Of a stretch of DNA of 64,000 bases, positions 11,801-23,819 are shown in pieces. Position 1 is the first letter of the stretch, and each line of letters begins with the position of its first letter. The position numbers and the translations under genes are program-made. The DNA comes from Hemileia vastatrix (Eukaryota > Basidiomycota > Pucciniomycetes > Pucciniales > Zaghouaniaceae). The stretch is taken from contig JASXTE010000054.1 in assembly GCA_030280995.1 (NCBI GenBank), positions 62,001-126,000 on the forward strand. Direction: 5' to 3'. The notes under the pieces are model-generated. The model was given only the letters and a program-made list of their open reading frames with translations. It made no database searches and was not told where the DNA came from.

Positions 11801-14800
11801 AAGGGACTGAAGGGTGGAATGGTCAGCTGGGTGGACATGGAATAAAATTACATCCACTTAACGATTGTTCCATCTCCCATCTGTCCTCTTCTATCTGGCA
11901 TCTTCACAGGAATCGGACAAAGGAACAAACTTGATACAAATTAAGTAACAACTGTTGTTCTCAGGAAAACCTTGACACATTGGTAAATGGACTCAAATGG
12001 ATATTCTAGGCTCACCTGATGATCAGGTAAAAAGATAAAAGGGATCAAATCATCAGTCAGTTGGTTTATGTTACTTTCAGTCAATTACATTTGGTTGATC
12101 CATTAATCCGTTCAGCCGATTGTTGGCCATAGTTATTTTTCCTTTTTGTCTTTGTATTCATTTGTTCTTCTTTAGTTATTTTCACCAGAGTTACAATGAA
12201 TAGATCGATGAATCACTCGGACAAACAACTGCCATCCATATCCTTTGTCATTTTGATGATTTTGCTGCATTATTCAACTGGTTAGATTTAAGTAACCATG
12301 TACCTGTTTAGTCACATGATGAATCATTAGTAGTAACAAATGATTGTGAAAGTGAAACAGGATTCCCTCATTGGATGAAAATTCAAAAGTGGAAGCAATT
12401 ACCTTTGTCCATTGGTAAAGGTGGAAAATGATGGAAAATAACTCATCGCATTCAGTGGTTAGTAGACACGTACACTAAAAGAACACGCAACAATATGCTC
12501 GATTTGAAAGATGTTCAATAATGAAGAGTCACATCCGCATAGGGCAATGAGAAGATGTGTAAATGTTGCTGAGAATTACTTCGAGGCCCAATGCACCTGT
12601 TCATTGGTAGAGGTTAAAGGTTGAATGGCCAACTTGCAGAAGGAAGAGAAAAAGGGAGAAAGAGAGAAAAGAAACAGAAAGAGCAGGGTTACAGTGGAAA
12701 GATGAGGATGCACAAAAGGATTCCCGCAGATCGACTTTCCACTGGTCATCACAAACAAAGAGGGTACAATCTTTACAATAATTCAAAAAGGAGTCAGGCC
12801 AGTTTGGGCAATTTCCAAATTGCCTTGTAATTGAAATTTAATTGTTAACTCGCAAAGTGAGGTCTGTAGTGCATGTAATTTCGGTTTATGTGTATGAAGA
12901 GAAACAGAGATGAAAGAGAGCTGTGTATGATTGATAAAACAACTGTTACCGAGAAGAAAGTGCTCAAGAGTCGTGATTTCGCCATCATGGAAAAAGATGG
13001 AAAAATGACTGGCCAAGTGAAATGAAGAATGTCTCGAGTGTTCAAGTGTTCAAGTTATGATGCAAGTTTCCTTCTCAATCTGAAGAATAATCAAATTCGC
13101 TTGAGAAGGCGAAAATGAATCTCAGTCAATCTCAGGGTTAACAGTGTCTTCTCTTTTTCGCCTTCTCTACAAAGACGACTCACCAGAAGATTCACTCGTC
13201 AGTGTTTAGTCTTTAGTGTTTGGTCTTCAATGTGTTCAATGTGTTCAATGTGCATCGTGTGGTGTACAAGTCACATTGAAACACTTCGCACCTTGCGGCG
13301 TTTGTTACTCCGGTAATATTAAACTTTGACAAGTGAAAGATGAAAGAAAAGTGTTTGTATGGCTCGGCAAGATGAGAATGCAGGAGACCAGGCAAAGGAA
13401 GAGGCAGATGCAGATATGAACAGAAGAAATATGAACAAGATGAAAAAGATGCAGAGAATGATGAGGAGGAGGAGGCTTAACTTCCTCATCCTTCCCCTTC
13501 TCACTGACTATGAGTAAGATCACCGTGAGGATCCCTCTTTTCAGGCGATGCACTTTTGGTGGTTCCTCTGCCCGTCTCTCAGTCCACGAGTCTCCTTTTG
13601 CATTATCTTCAGTCAAATTCTTCACTCCCACAAGGACCAAATTTTTTCTCGCCCTTTTTTTCTCCTGCTCTGCCCGATGATACAACTTTTTCTCTTATCC
13701 ACTTTGTCTTGACGTTTTACCTTGAATCAGTGTAAGACTTTGTTGCTGTGTAAATATTCGAAATAACCAAAAGTCAACAGCAAATTGTACCAGTGTTGAG
13801 CCATCCAGTGAAACAAACGTACAAATCACTCTTCTTCCTTGTGTTGAACTGAATTGCGCTCCACAAAATTTCCATCTGGTTGGTGGTAAATCTGCAAAAG
13901 AACATCTTTTAAAGTGCTAGCAAAGTACAACCATCGACAGAATTTACATTTTCGACTTTGGTAAGTCATCGTCTTGGTTTTTCTTTATTTTTTTCTCTCT
14001 TTTCTCTTTTTTCTTTTTTCTTCACATCACCTTATTTGATGCAAGTTTTGGTTTTACTGTGAACTGTATCTTTGTCGATGCATGTGTTGATGCCTCAACG
14101 TGTCCGTGTGTTGAAGTCAGGCCATTTGGCATCGAGTGTTTCCATGGCAATGTCCCTCCAACAAACTCAACCAATTCACCCACTGTACTTAAGGGACTGA
14201 CAAGAACTCAACTTGCGAATTCGAAAGTTGACAAGTACTTTCTTCCCTTCTGTTACATGAAAAAGTGTTTTTGTTTGCCTGCAATTCACCGTCTCTACTT
14301 GATCATGTTTCATTCGCGCTTGATTTAACTGGTCATGTTTGATGGAACAAATTTTTCGGCCAGTCATGAGAGTTTGCACCTTCTCGCTAACACACACTAG
14401 TCAGACACCCAGAGACACATTTACTCTTTTGCCTTTCTCGCTTTGGGCAATTTTTCTGACCGAAGAACCATTTACATTGTACCTCGTTCCCATTGGCTTG
14501 AAAGAGGCGTGAAAGTCGTGAAAGCGTAACTTGGTTCCTTCTTATTCGACAGCATCTATCCTGACACAATTTCATTTTTTCATTCTCCCACTTTTCCATT
14601 GTCATATTGCCTGCACGTTGAAAAGAAAACCAGAGACTCGAAGAAAAGGACTAAAGGAGAAAAAGTTAGCTCTTTCCAAAGGTTGAAGTGACCTTTGTTC
14701 ATTACAAAAGGAATTTGATTCTTTTCACCTGCGCTTCTGATGGAGGAAAGAAATTTACAGCAAATTGCATCAAATGTTTTGCCAAATGGTCATTTGCCTC

Positions 14801-14863
14801 CCACGAGATGAAGGTAAAATGAAAAAGAGCAAAGATGAAACATGTACACGAGTTTGTTGATGA

Positions 14864-14972
14864 TTGTTGTATGTTGTAGTATGTTGTAGTATGTTGTGCA
14901 TTGTATTGAGAGTGTTGAGCATGTTGTGAGTAGTGAGTAGTGAGTTGTATGTTGTATGTTGTATATTGTGAC
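14864..14972. repeat. Array of tgttgtatgt/gtagtgag units
   Basis: Two perfect copies of the 10-mer atgttgtagt are followed by diverged GT-rich copies, a gtagtga block and a ttgtatg block. It reads as one expanding low-complexity patch with successive unit replacement. Confidence 0.85.
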
Positions 14973-15969
14973 TCTATTGTAGCCATTGTGTGTTCCTCAG
15001 TCATTTTTGGCTACTTTTGTGCTTCACTTTCTCATGTCTGTCCGATTGAATGTAAAGAAAAAGCTGTTCATGTCCATCGATAAAGTGGAGTGAATTTAAA
15101 GAAAGAGAGAAAGAATTGAACCGAAAGCTCAATGAAGGTGAGTCCTCCAAGCAAAGTGATTCGAGTACTTGTCTGTGTCATTTGATCATTCGATTGAATG
15201 GCCGGACAGGCAAAGACCTGGCACGGGAAAAAGGCTACATCCATGCGAGTGAGACATGAATCAATCGCCAGGGTTCCGATCTTCCATATCCTGCTGAGTC
15301 GATTTTTGTTCAAGCTGTTTGCTGTTTGCTATATTTTTCTTTGCTGTTTGTTGTTCCCTGTATCTTGTTCGTGGAAAAATAAAAGAGGAAAAAAAGGACA
15401 CACTGGAGATCGGCAACCTTGCCCAATCTAACCAAATGTAAGTTACACTCTTCTTCTCGATATTTACCACTTGTTAGTTACAACTTTTTTTTTCCTGATC
15501 GGCTTTTTCTTTTGCCAGTTAACTTGTTCGCTCTTTCGGCCCTTTTTGTCTCGGTTTCTTTTGTGGTTGTTCTCAAGAAAGGCATCTCAGGTTATACTCT
15601 GTCTTGCCTCTTGGTCTCTTCCTTATTCTTCGTCTTGTTCTTATTCCTCTTATTCCTCTTATTCTTCTCATCCTTTATCCACCGGTTGAAGCAAACAACT
15701 GATGAAATTGATTATGCTGCGAGAAGAATCATTTATTTGGCCCGGTTTGTACAAAGAGAGGAACAAAGAAAGGGAAAAAAGCTCACAACAAGCCATGAGC
15801 AAGGAAATCCGTGTTCATTCATGTCACCCAACCTTGTGTCAACCTTGCGAGATGCTTGATTGGACTTACCATTGCTCTTTCCTTTTCAACTAATGGCTTA
15901 CCGAGAGCTTAATTCTACTTGTCTACTTGCTTAACCCTGCGCCAAACACCTTTACAAGCTGAATTCGCT

Positions 15970-16007
15970 GAATTCAGTGAATCACTGGCTCACTGAATCA
16001 CTGAATT
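15970..16007. repeat. Inverted repeat aattcagtga ... tcactgaatt
   Basis: Ten-base perfect arms (15970-15979 and 15998-16007) flank an 18-base centre that itself contains tcactg words, so several alternative hairpins are possible. No gene is adjacent. Confidence 0.7.
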
Positions 16008-18351
16008 ACTCAATCACTTTCTCCCATTTGACGTTTTTCACCTTTTCGACTTCGTACTACACGTATTGTCACAGTCACAATTCTTGCTTCTTTAGTCCCT
16101 CATTTACCTAAGCCTTTTACTCTGCTGTCAGTTGAAAAGTTCTTTCAGAAAGGAAACTTTGTTTTCATTAGAACGTCATTCGCTTTCTTTTGCCAAGTAG
16201 AAAAATCGCGTATTTTTCTTCTCAACTTGTCTGTTTTTCACAACAATGATTTTATCTTTCACTTTCTCTTGACTCGTGAGAGAGTTGAAAATCAACAATC
16301 GAAAATCGACCTTGTACCTTGTGAATCTTTGAGTGTGACTGGATGCTTTTGGTTTATCCGTTTGCCTACAATTGAAAAAACATTTTGCAAGGCGACTTTT
16401 GTCCTTTGTTACAATGCAAACGGAAGTACATCGGCAAGAGAGAAAACTTTTTCCTTTATCCTTCACTCCTTTTCGATTTGGCCCTTTTTTCTGTATTTTA
16501 TTATACTTATGTCTCACGATCGATTTTTTATTCAGTGGAAAAGCTGCTTTCGTGCCATTTAGTAACAATGAGAAATTTTAAACATCACCCGGAAAGTGGA
16601 GGCAGTTGAGCGGGTGGACACTCGAGCGTCCACTGTAAAGTTGGTCATCGCGTGTCAGTTATGACTGAGGACACAACGAGCAGTGTCAGCGAGAGAAGAG
16701 AGAATAAGAAGAATAAGGAGAATAGAGGACAAAAAAAATCACACCAGTGGATCTTCGTGGATGTTTCCACTGGACGAATAAACTATGGCCAAATGGACGG
16801 GCAAATGGACATCGCGGTCAACCGAATGGATAAACTGAATGGTCGCCATTACTACCAGTGTTCACGCAAGCAGCTGATTGTCTGTGCCTGATTACTTTTT
16901 TGTCCTTTGGTCTTTCAATTGAGCACTGGCCACACAGTCGCAAATTCGTCCTCACAGATGTTTTTCACCATCTGATTTTCATCTGTCCATTCAATCTTCA
17001 TGTGGTCCAATGTCCTGATTTGGTAAACTATGTTACATCCAACTGCGTCCTACGAATTCCATTTGTTGCAAACTTTTTATCTTTTTTCTTCGTTCTCTTT
17101 CTCGCTCTTTTCACTCGTTTGTGCATGTTTGTACATTTTCGAGCATTTAAGGGGAATTTGTCTGTTCTCTCTGTTCTGTTTGTTCTGTATGTTCTGTCCA
17201 TTCTTGCCGAGCAACCAAGTTACACATATTCGCTTTGCTTGCCAAGGGAAACCTGACAATCAACTTGAACGACCGGACAATTCATTTAATGTGCCAGCCT
17301 GTCCACTGTTAATTGCAACATTTCGTCAACTATTGTTACAAATTTTACGTGATGAAGACTATTGAATTGAGGGTGAAAATAGTTTTGTCCTTTGGAGAGG
17401 ATAAAAAGTCAACATGATCAATTTGGATGGATATTTTAATTAAAGCAGCAATCAATTACCCTTCTTACTCATTCAATTTGCGAAAAGAGGCGATTAAAAG
17501 AACACGTTGTTCTTTCCTGTAGTTAAATTGGAATTCACCAGTTGTTTGCCCCTGGAGAACAAATTTTTTTCTACTTCCACTGCTATTTGTCAGTAAATTT
17601 GACTTACAACCTGATTAGTCAGTTGACCAAGTGTGGTCAGAGTGACCACTTGAGCACATGACAGATGCTCTTTGCTCATTGCTTTCTGACCGGACATAAA
17701 ACGGGCTGAGGGAACAAAGTAAAAGAAAAAGCAAAGAATAACAAAGCAAATCTCGCCGAGTAAAAGAAGCCACAAAAGTAAGCCAAGTAAGTTGCATCCG
17801 CATCAGGATATCAGAACAGTTTCTTGTTTTACTTGACTGACTGTGAAGGACTACCAAGAATACCAAGAGCACAAATAATACAAAGAATACAAAGAATGCC
17901 CAAATAATACCTCACTGGTCCACTCTGACTGTAGTGGAAAAAGGAAAAACACTTTCCATCGGAAGTTCACCATAACACGCTCGTGGTTGGTCAACTCAAC
18001 GTATTCTGACCAGTGCCTTCAGGTGAACAATTTGAACAGCATCCTATCGTTGATCATTCAACACATTTTGTGTGACTTTTAAAATTGTTTTTCACTTTCT
18101 CAATCGATTGGAAAAAAAGTTTTTATCAATTTTCACCTTCCTTTGAGGATTTACTGAGTGGTCATTTGATGTTGACTAAGACATCAGTGACTGCATCTCA
18201 TGTAATGGACATTTAGTGTTGAGAAGACGCTTTGTTGCCTGATGTTAGTTTATTCGAGTGTTGGATGCTCGGTGAATATGCATTTGGTTCAGAGGAAACA
18301 GGTGAAAGCTGATTCTTTGCGAAGTCCAGTGAAGTTAGAAGCTGGATTCAG

Positions 18352-18390
18352 CGATGCAAGTGATGCTACTGATGCTACTGATGTAAGTGA
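18352..18390. repeat. 9-bp tandem repeat (gatgctact)
   Basis: Four to five diverged copies of gatgctact/gatgcaagt/gatgtaagt lie in tandem. Confidence 0.8.
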
Positions 18391-19232
18391 TTCTAGGAAT
18401 GTGGATTCACTTGGTGACAGTTCACACCAACTGTAACCGAGTGTGACAGTCACAACATGCTGAAGGCCTAAAGACGATTTGAGTAAAGTAGTCGAGTTAG
18501 TGGTAGAGCCACATGATATTTTTTTCTTTTCTCTTTTTTATCCCTCTGCAGCTTCCGGTTTGTCAGTTATTCTATTTTCCTCTTTTTCCTCTTTTTTTTT
18601 GTCCTTTTTTTCTCCCTCTCTGTTCATTGTTGAATGTTCTGTTCTTCTTCCTTTTCGTCCGCTGGTTGTTCTGCTGCGTCCTCGTCCTTTTATTCTCTCT
18701 TCCCGCTCCATCAAATGAATGTCTCTCTCGAGTTGCACTCTTTCGGCTATATTTCTTTTTTCCCTCTCTCTATTTTATTTCGCTTGGCTCTTACTCTTCT
18801 GTACAAATACAGAGAGTAACTGAATCACTGCTCAAATGTAGTTTACTTGTGTCTCATGACCTGTAATTGATTCAGTCTGTTTCTTCTTCTCTTTCGTCGG
18901 GTCATCTTCTCTTTCGCTCTTCTCACTTGCCCTTGTATTACGTTGGTTTGACGAGTGTTTCTTTTTTCGTTTTCAACTTATACTCTCTGATTATCGGAGT
19001 GAACTTTTTTTTCCCTTCGCTCCGACTGTTCTAACTGTCCGAACTGACGGTCCAGTTGAACAGTTTTTATGCTCTGGATATTTTTTATTTTTCATTTATT
19101 CGAATGTTTCTATTTTCCTGCATAAATTTGCCTGTCTACGTGTCTGGATGAGACATGGATTTGCCTGTTTTACCCGACCCTGTGTCTCGTTGTTACTGGT
19201 GTATTGTATTCAGCAGTAAAAGATACAGGGGC

Positions 19233-19288
19233 TGTTGATGCAGTTGATGCAGTCTATGTATTTGATGTAGTTGATGTAGTTGATGCAA
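19233..19288. repeat. 9-bp tandem repeat (gttgatgca/gttgatgta)
   Basis: About six copies of a 9-mer that alternates between gttgatgca and g/tttgatgta variants. Confidence 0.85.
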
Positions 19289-21595
19289 GGTTAAAGCTCA
19301 TTCTTCATTTCACTTTCACTTATACTTTCACTCGCACACGTTGGGTGACTCATCCTCATCCTCTTTGTGATGCAGTTTGTCTTGTTCTCCTTGTTCACTC
19401 TTGTTCACTCTTGTTCGGTGGTTTCCACTCATATCACAGTCAATACAGACGCAAGGTGTACGAATGAATGCATGAGTCAGCTGTGGACGATTCTTCTTGT
19501 CTTTAACTTTCACTTTATTTCCTTTTTCCTTTTTTTCCCTTTTGTCTGTTCTTCAGCTGTCCTGGCAATCTCTTGTCTACTCGATCTTTCGATGTACTCG
19601 TTTGCCAGTCGAACTGTAGCACGAGGTAGTGTGTAGAAAAAAGAGGGAACAGGCATAGAAAGTATAAAAGAGAAACAGGAAAGAGAGGGAAGAGACTGTG
19701 GCAAACTCCCCCATATATTTTTTGGACAATGAAATCAATTGAGTCACAAGAGTACACAAATTCACTGGAGAGGATGGAGAAATTCGGCATCTCTCACTCT
19801 GGAGAAAAGAAACTGGCTAAAAAGTCACTTGAATACTCTAATACCCTCTTTGTTGACTGAAAGAGTCTTAGAGAGGGAATGAGACATCCGAGCCTAAGAA
19901 GAACAAGCGACAAGTAGGGCCATTCGAATTAAATTTTGCCAATTTCGTCTCCTCCTCTTCGGATGTCTCACTGCATTTCTCTTTTTCCTCTTCTTCATCT
20001 TCTTTCTCTTCTTCTTTTCCTCCCAAGGGCCACTCTGTTCCTCGCACCAGCCAAATAACGCATTCTCAACTTTAAGCCGAAATGCGCACCAGTGCAATAA
20101 ACAACTGAATTAACCCGATGAAATGTTGAGAGGTCGATATGGACAGACAGATGGATACTGAGGGAGAAAGAGAGGAAAAAAGGAAAAAGAGAAAAAGATA
20201 TAAAAAAAGCAAGAAAACTCACTCTACACTGTACAATGCACACTTCACTTTGTCTCATATTCACAAATAGAACCCAGCTGGCTCATCACCAGTTCCACTT
20301 TCTTTGCTTGATCAAAATTGGAAACTTGACCTGTCACCAGGCGATTGGACTGACTGAGTCATTTGAGACATAGCAGATTCGAGTTCTGTTTCTCATTTAT
20401 TTCTTTGATTTGTCTGTTACTCGGCCCAAGCCACTGACCTGATACCATTGTGTATATGTCTTCATATGCAAGTGAACAAGTGAGCAACAAAGCATGAGAG
20501 CAAGTGAAAATGTTTTGCATATCAAGCTAAATTTTCATCCTTTGCATTCTGGGTCAAGTTTTCTATTTGTAACTTCACAGTTACAAGTTCCAGCTAAAGT
20601 TTCACTTGAGACCTCCAGCCAAAAGAGAGACACAAGAAAAAAAACTTTCCGTGCTTTCTTCGGCTTTTTTTCATTCCATTGGTTCTGTTCTTACTGTTCT
20701 GACTGTTCCTACTGTTCTAGCAATTCTTTCTATTCTTTCTGATCTCTCTGTTTCCCTTCTCCCCAACTTAATACTCACTTGGACTCGGACTTGGTTATTT
20801 CACTTTACCATTTGATTTGATTTTTCTGCCTCTTGTAACCAGAACTGGGCTGCTTTTTTCTTCCTGAATAAGCAGAAATACCAAAGTATAACAAGAAAGA
20901 ACATCGGAAGGAACAAACTGATTTTCTTTGCAAACTTTCTGGGTGATTGAAAAGGACCCAAATTGCTTGGACTTGCTCTTTAAGTGGTCACATTTTCCAG
21001 TGAAAAAGTTTTTTTTATTTTTCCTTTTAACTGACAAAGGACTATGACTTCATCAGTAGCACAATCGGCGGGCCAAATTCTTGTCATCTGCACAAATTTC
21101 ATCATTATCCTTAATAAATGAACTATCCAACCGCTGAGGACAAAATAGTGATGTTTGGTCGGTACGGATGTGCATTCAAGGCACTTCCGGAAGGGTGAAT
21201 GACGCATCAATCAATTCTCTCACTTTCTCTCACTTTCTCTCTTCAAGCAGTTTCAAGGACAAACCAAAGTGCAAATTGCAATCAGCTAGTTGACTTGTTT
21301 CTCTTTATAATAGAGTTCACTTTGACTCATTCTATCTTTTTAAAAAGCATTCGCATGCAACACAGAATGACACAGAGACTTTTCAAGGCAAGACATCTCT
21401 TTGGCAAACTAATTTACGTGGTTCAACTGCGCCTAAATTCATTACCTTGCTTTACTTTGGCATTAACATTAGACATGTGTCTTTGATACGGTGACTTTTG
21501 TAACTTTTTGAAATCTGAACTCGTCTCTTTCTCTTTTTTTTCAATTGGGATACATTCCATTCATCTTTCTCCAATTTCAAAGTCCATTAGCAGTT

Positions 21596-21603
21596 TATAT
21601 AAA
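21596..21603 (+). promoter_or_regulatory. Candidate TATA box upstream of the 21767-22009 ORF
   Basis: TATATAAA lies about 165 bases before the first ATG of a small open frame. Just downstream are TTCGCGAA and a 16-bp perfect palindrome (21627-21642). Motifs of this kind are common in AT-rich DNA, so its function is unproven. Confidence 0.25.
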
Positions 21604-21626
21604 TTATAGACTCTTCGCGAAAGGTT

Positions 21627-21642
21627 AATCTTTCGAAAGATT
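21627..21642. repeat. 16-bp perfect palindrome aatctttcgaaagatt
   Basis: The palindrome is exact. Flanking GGTT and AACC extend the stem with one bulged C, giving a hairpin over about 21623-21647. A related atctttcgaa follows at 21653-21663, and TTCGCGAA (the TTCnnGAA pattern of heat-shock elements) precedes it. Confidence 0.85.
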
Positions 21643-21766
21643 CAACCAGTCCGATCTTTCGAAGCTAGTTTGTCCTCGTATTATTTCATTGGCACTGTTT
21701 CACTGCTTCTTTGTCCCTTTCATCCTATCATTCTTTTGATATTTTGTTTACCCTCAACCTGTGGTA

Positions 21767-22009
21767 ATGAGTATGTTTGTTTGTGAGAAAATATGTTCAG
21801 CGTTGGGCGAAAATTTTCCTTCGTTGGAATTTTATTTCCTCAGTAAACTATTGAACTTTATATACTTTTTGTGTGTGCGTTTGTGTATATTCTTCACGAT
21901 TATTCAGTTGTGCAGGGAATTTCCTGATACAAAAACTTGGCTTGAGGCCAAGAGGTTGATGGAAGAAAAGAGCAAAGAAATAAAAGATGCACACGAAGAT
22001 TCCGGCTGA
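21767..22009 (+). CDS. Candidate single-span membrane microprotein (80 residues)
   Basis: The frame opens at ATG 21767 and ends at TGA 22007-22009. The peptide has a short polar N-terminus with three cysteines in the first 50 residues. One strongly hydrophobic stretch lies at about residues 28-50 (LLNFIYFLCVRLCIFFTIIQ). A charged, probably helical tail follows, rich in K and E (FPDTKTWLEAKRLMEEKSKE). A TATA-like box lies upstream. An alternative reading is a 3' terminal exon. A strong acceptor (pyrimidine-rich run ending gtgcag at 21915) precedes the charged tail, so only 21916-22009 might be coding, joined to unseen exons. I recognise no family, and neither reading is proven. Confidence 0.25.
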   Translation: MSMFVCEKICSALGENFPSLEFYFLSKLLNFIYFLCVRLCIFFTIIQLCREFPDTKTWLEAKRLMEEKSKEIKDAHEDSG

Positions 22010-22038
22010 GAAGTAAAGAAATAAGCATAGAAAGAATT

Positions 22039-22141
22039 GTTCTAATGTTCTAATGTTCTAATGCTGGTGTATGTATGGCGGGTGTTTGGTGGTTGTAGGT
22101 TGTAGGTTGTAGGCTGTTGGTTGGTGTTTGGTGTTTGGTGG
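22039..22141. repeat. Compound array: ttctaatg copies, then ggttgta and ggtgttt copies
   Basis: Three perfect ttctaatg copies (22039-22063) are followed about 30 bases later by gttgtag copies and gtgtttg copies up to 22141. The first unit matches the array at 7317-7357. Confidence 0.8.
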
Positions 22142-22409
22142 TTGTTGGTTAGTGCCAGTTGAGTAGTTGGGGGTTGTCTTGCTTCACTCGCTTTGTCGTC
22201 GTCTTTTCGGAGGCTGCAACTGCCTCCATCGTGACTATAACAACAAACAAAATGAATACATTCCGAGTATTCTGCCCCTGCTATCAGGATGAAAATGTGC
22301 GCTTTGGCAGTCTTCGTGAAAGGAAAAAGAGAGGTATAAATTGTCCAGTCGTTTCTTTGTTTTGCCTGCGAGTGTGTGTAAGTAATCAGTGTATCCGCAT
22401 CTCCCTGGC

Positions 22410-22438
22410 ACATGAAACACATGAAACACATGAAACAT
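22410..22438. repeat. 9-bp tandem repeat (acatgaaac), three copies
   Basis: Three perfect head-to-tail copies. Confidence 0.9.
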
Positions 22439-23779
22439 ACCAAAAACACGAACAAGTGAAAAGATGGAGAGATGAAAGGCTGGAGTAAAGGACCACGGAG
22501 ACAAAACAAGTTGCCTGTCTACTGAGTATTGTTCATCGCGTTCTGTGTATTCAATTGTGTGCCCAGTGAGTGTTTCTTTTCTTATTCCCTCTCTCGTCTT
22601 ATTCTCTCGTCTTATACATGTGTTATGTGTACCAGACTCACAATTCGCCATTCACCACTCGCCACTCAACACTCGGTGTTATTCGTGCAAATATGAATCT
22701 TATTATTGTTCATTTTGCCTTTCTTTCCAGTCATCTCTTGCGTGTAGGGTCCAGAGTTGACTGAGGGTTCCTTAGTCCTTTCATTTTCTTTCTCTCTTTC
22801 CTGTCTCTTCTTCTTGTACCGCTTTCCACGGCTTCTGGGCCGAGTGGATGAGTCAAGAGTCCCTCTCCTCGTTTCAGGGTAAGATGAACATTTGTCCTAA
22901 GATCAAGTTGACAGTTGACACTTGCTTGGTCATTCTACTTGTCGACCTTCGAGTGACCATTTGTATGTGTGTAATTTTTTTTTCCGTTCCTCTGCATTAC
23001 TTTACACCCTCATCTATCGACCATTGTTCACTGTTGATTGTTCACATTCATCGACAATGGCAGGTTCACCTTGTTATGACTAGTATGACTCATCGTTCCT
23101 CGGGGAAGAGTGAAACTTTTTCCATTTGCTTGTTTTCTTTTTCTTCTCTTTTTTTTCTCCTTTTTCTTTGTCTGTCAACAAAAACCTTCACCGATAAATT
23201 GTTTTTTTTCAATGGAGAAGCAAATTTGATCAAAGTTGAAGCGAATGTATTTAATGGTCAAGATAATCAAAGAACCGGACACAAAAAACTTATTCCTCTT
23301 TTCGCTGGTATGAATGAAGTTTATTTGGACTGTCAATCCTCAACTTCCGGTCCACGTGAAATTTGGGTCTTCTTTGTTTGGTCAAGCAGACACAAGGGAA
23401 AAGAGAAACAAGTGGCTGGTACGAAGAACAAGATAAATAGATAAATAGATAGACAGAAGGAGATTTACTGGTTTGACTGATGCTTTATTTGTTTTAACGC
23501 TTAATTTGCTGTCTCTCCTTTTGTCTGTTTCTCTCTTACTCTCTTTCTCTCTTTCTCTCTCTGCTCCAAAGGGCAAAACTAGTGAAGGAGGTACAAACAA
23601 ACGAAAATAAAGGGCAAAAGATGAAACGAATGACTGTATTTCACCCTGTTTGGGTTTTGTTGTTGAATCAATTGCTCGACTGACCATCTCCACTGGACAC
23701 GATGGACGAGACCTGCAAGCAAAGAAAGGACCGAAAGTGCAGAGAGGATGTTTTTCTTTTTGTCTGGCAACATTATGGT

Positions 23780-23819
23780 CATTTTGATCATTTTCATCAT
23801 TTTCATCATTTTCATCATT
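23780..23819. repeat. 9-bp tandem repeat (ttttcatca)
   Basis: Three perfect copies plus diverged edges (tttgatca). On the other strand it reads as repeated M-K/M-I dipeptides, which explains the open minus frame here. Confidence 0.9.

Larger units (their letters stand above)
11601..21590. other. Gene-poor low-complexity DNA with many short repeats
   Basis: No supported gene. Long pyrimidine-rich tracts occur near 13980-14025, 15590-15680, 18510-18620 and 20680-20765, and purine-rich ones near 12640-12690. The longest plus-strand frame (15419-15859) is driven by an F/L/S-rich tract and lacks splice or domain support. Notable structures are an inverted repeat at 15970-16007 and short-unit arrays at 14864-14972, 18352-18390 and 19233-19288. 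Confidence 0.5.

Noticed and set aside
13305..13685. 126-codon minus-strand ORF with KGKDEEVKPPPPHH
   Set aside because: Low-complexity, with no conserved pattern and no splice or promoter support.
15419..15859. 146-codon plus-strand ORF
   Set aside because: Driven by a pyrimidine-rich tract coding F/L/S, with no recognisable features.
22848..23444. 198-codon plus-strand ORF
   Set aside because: Crosses an F/L/S pyrimidine tract, and has no domain, good ATG context or promoter. Part of its length comes from low complexity.
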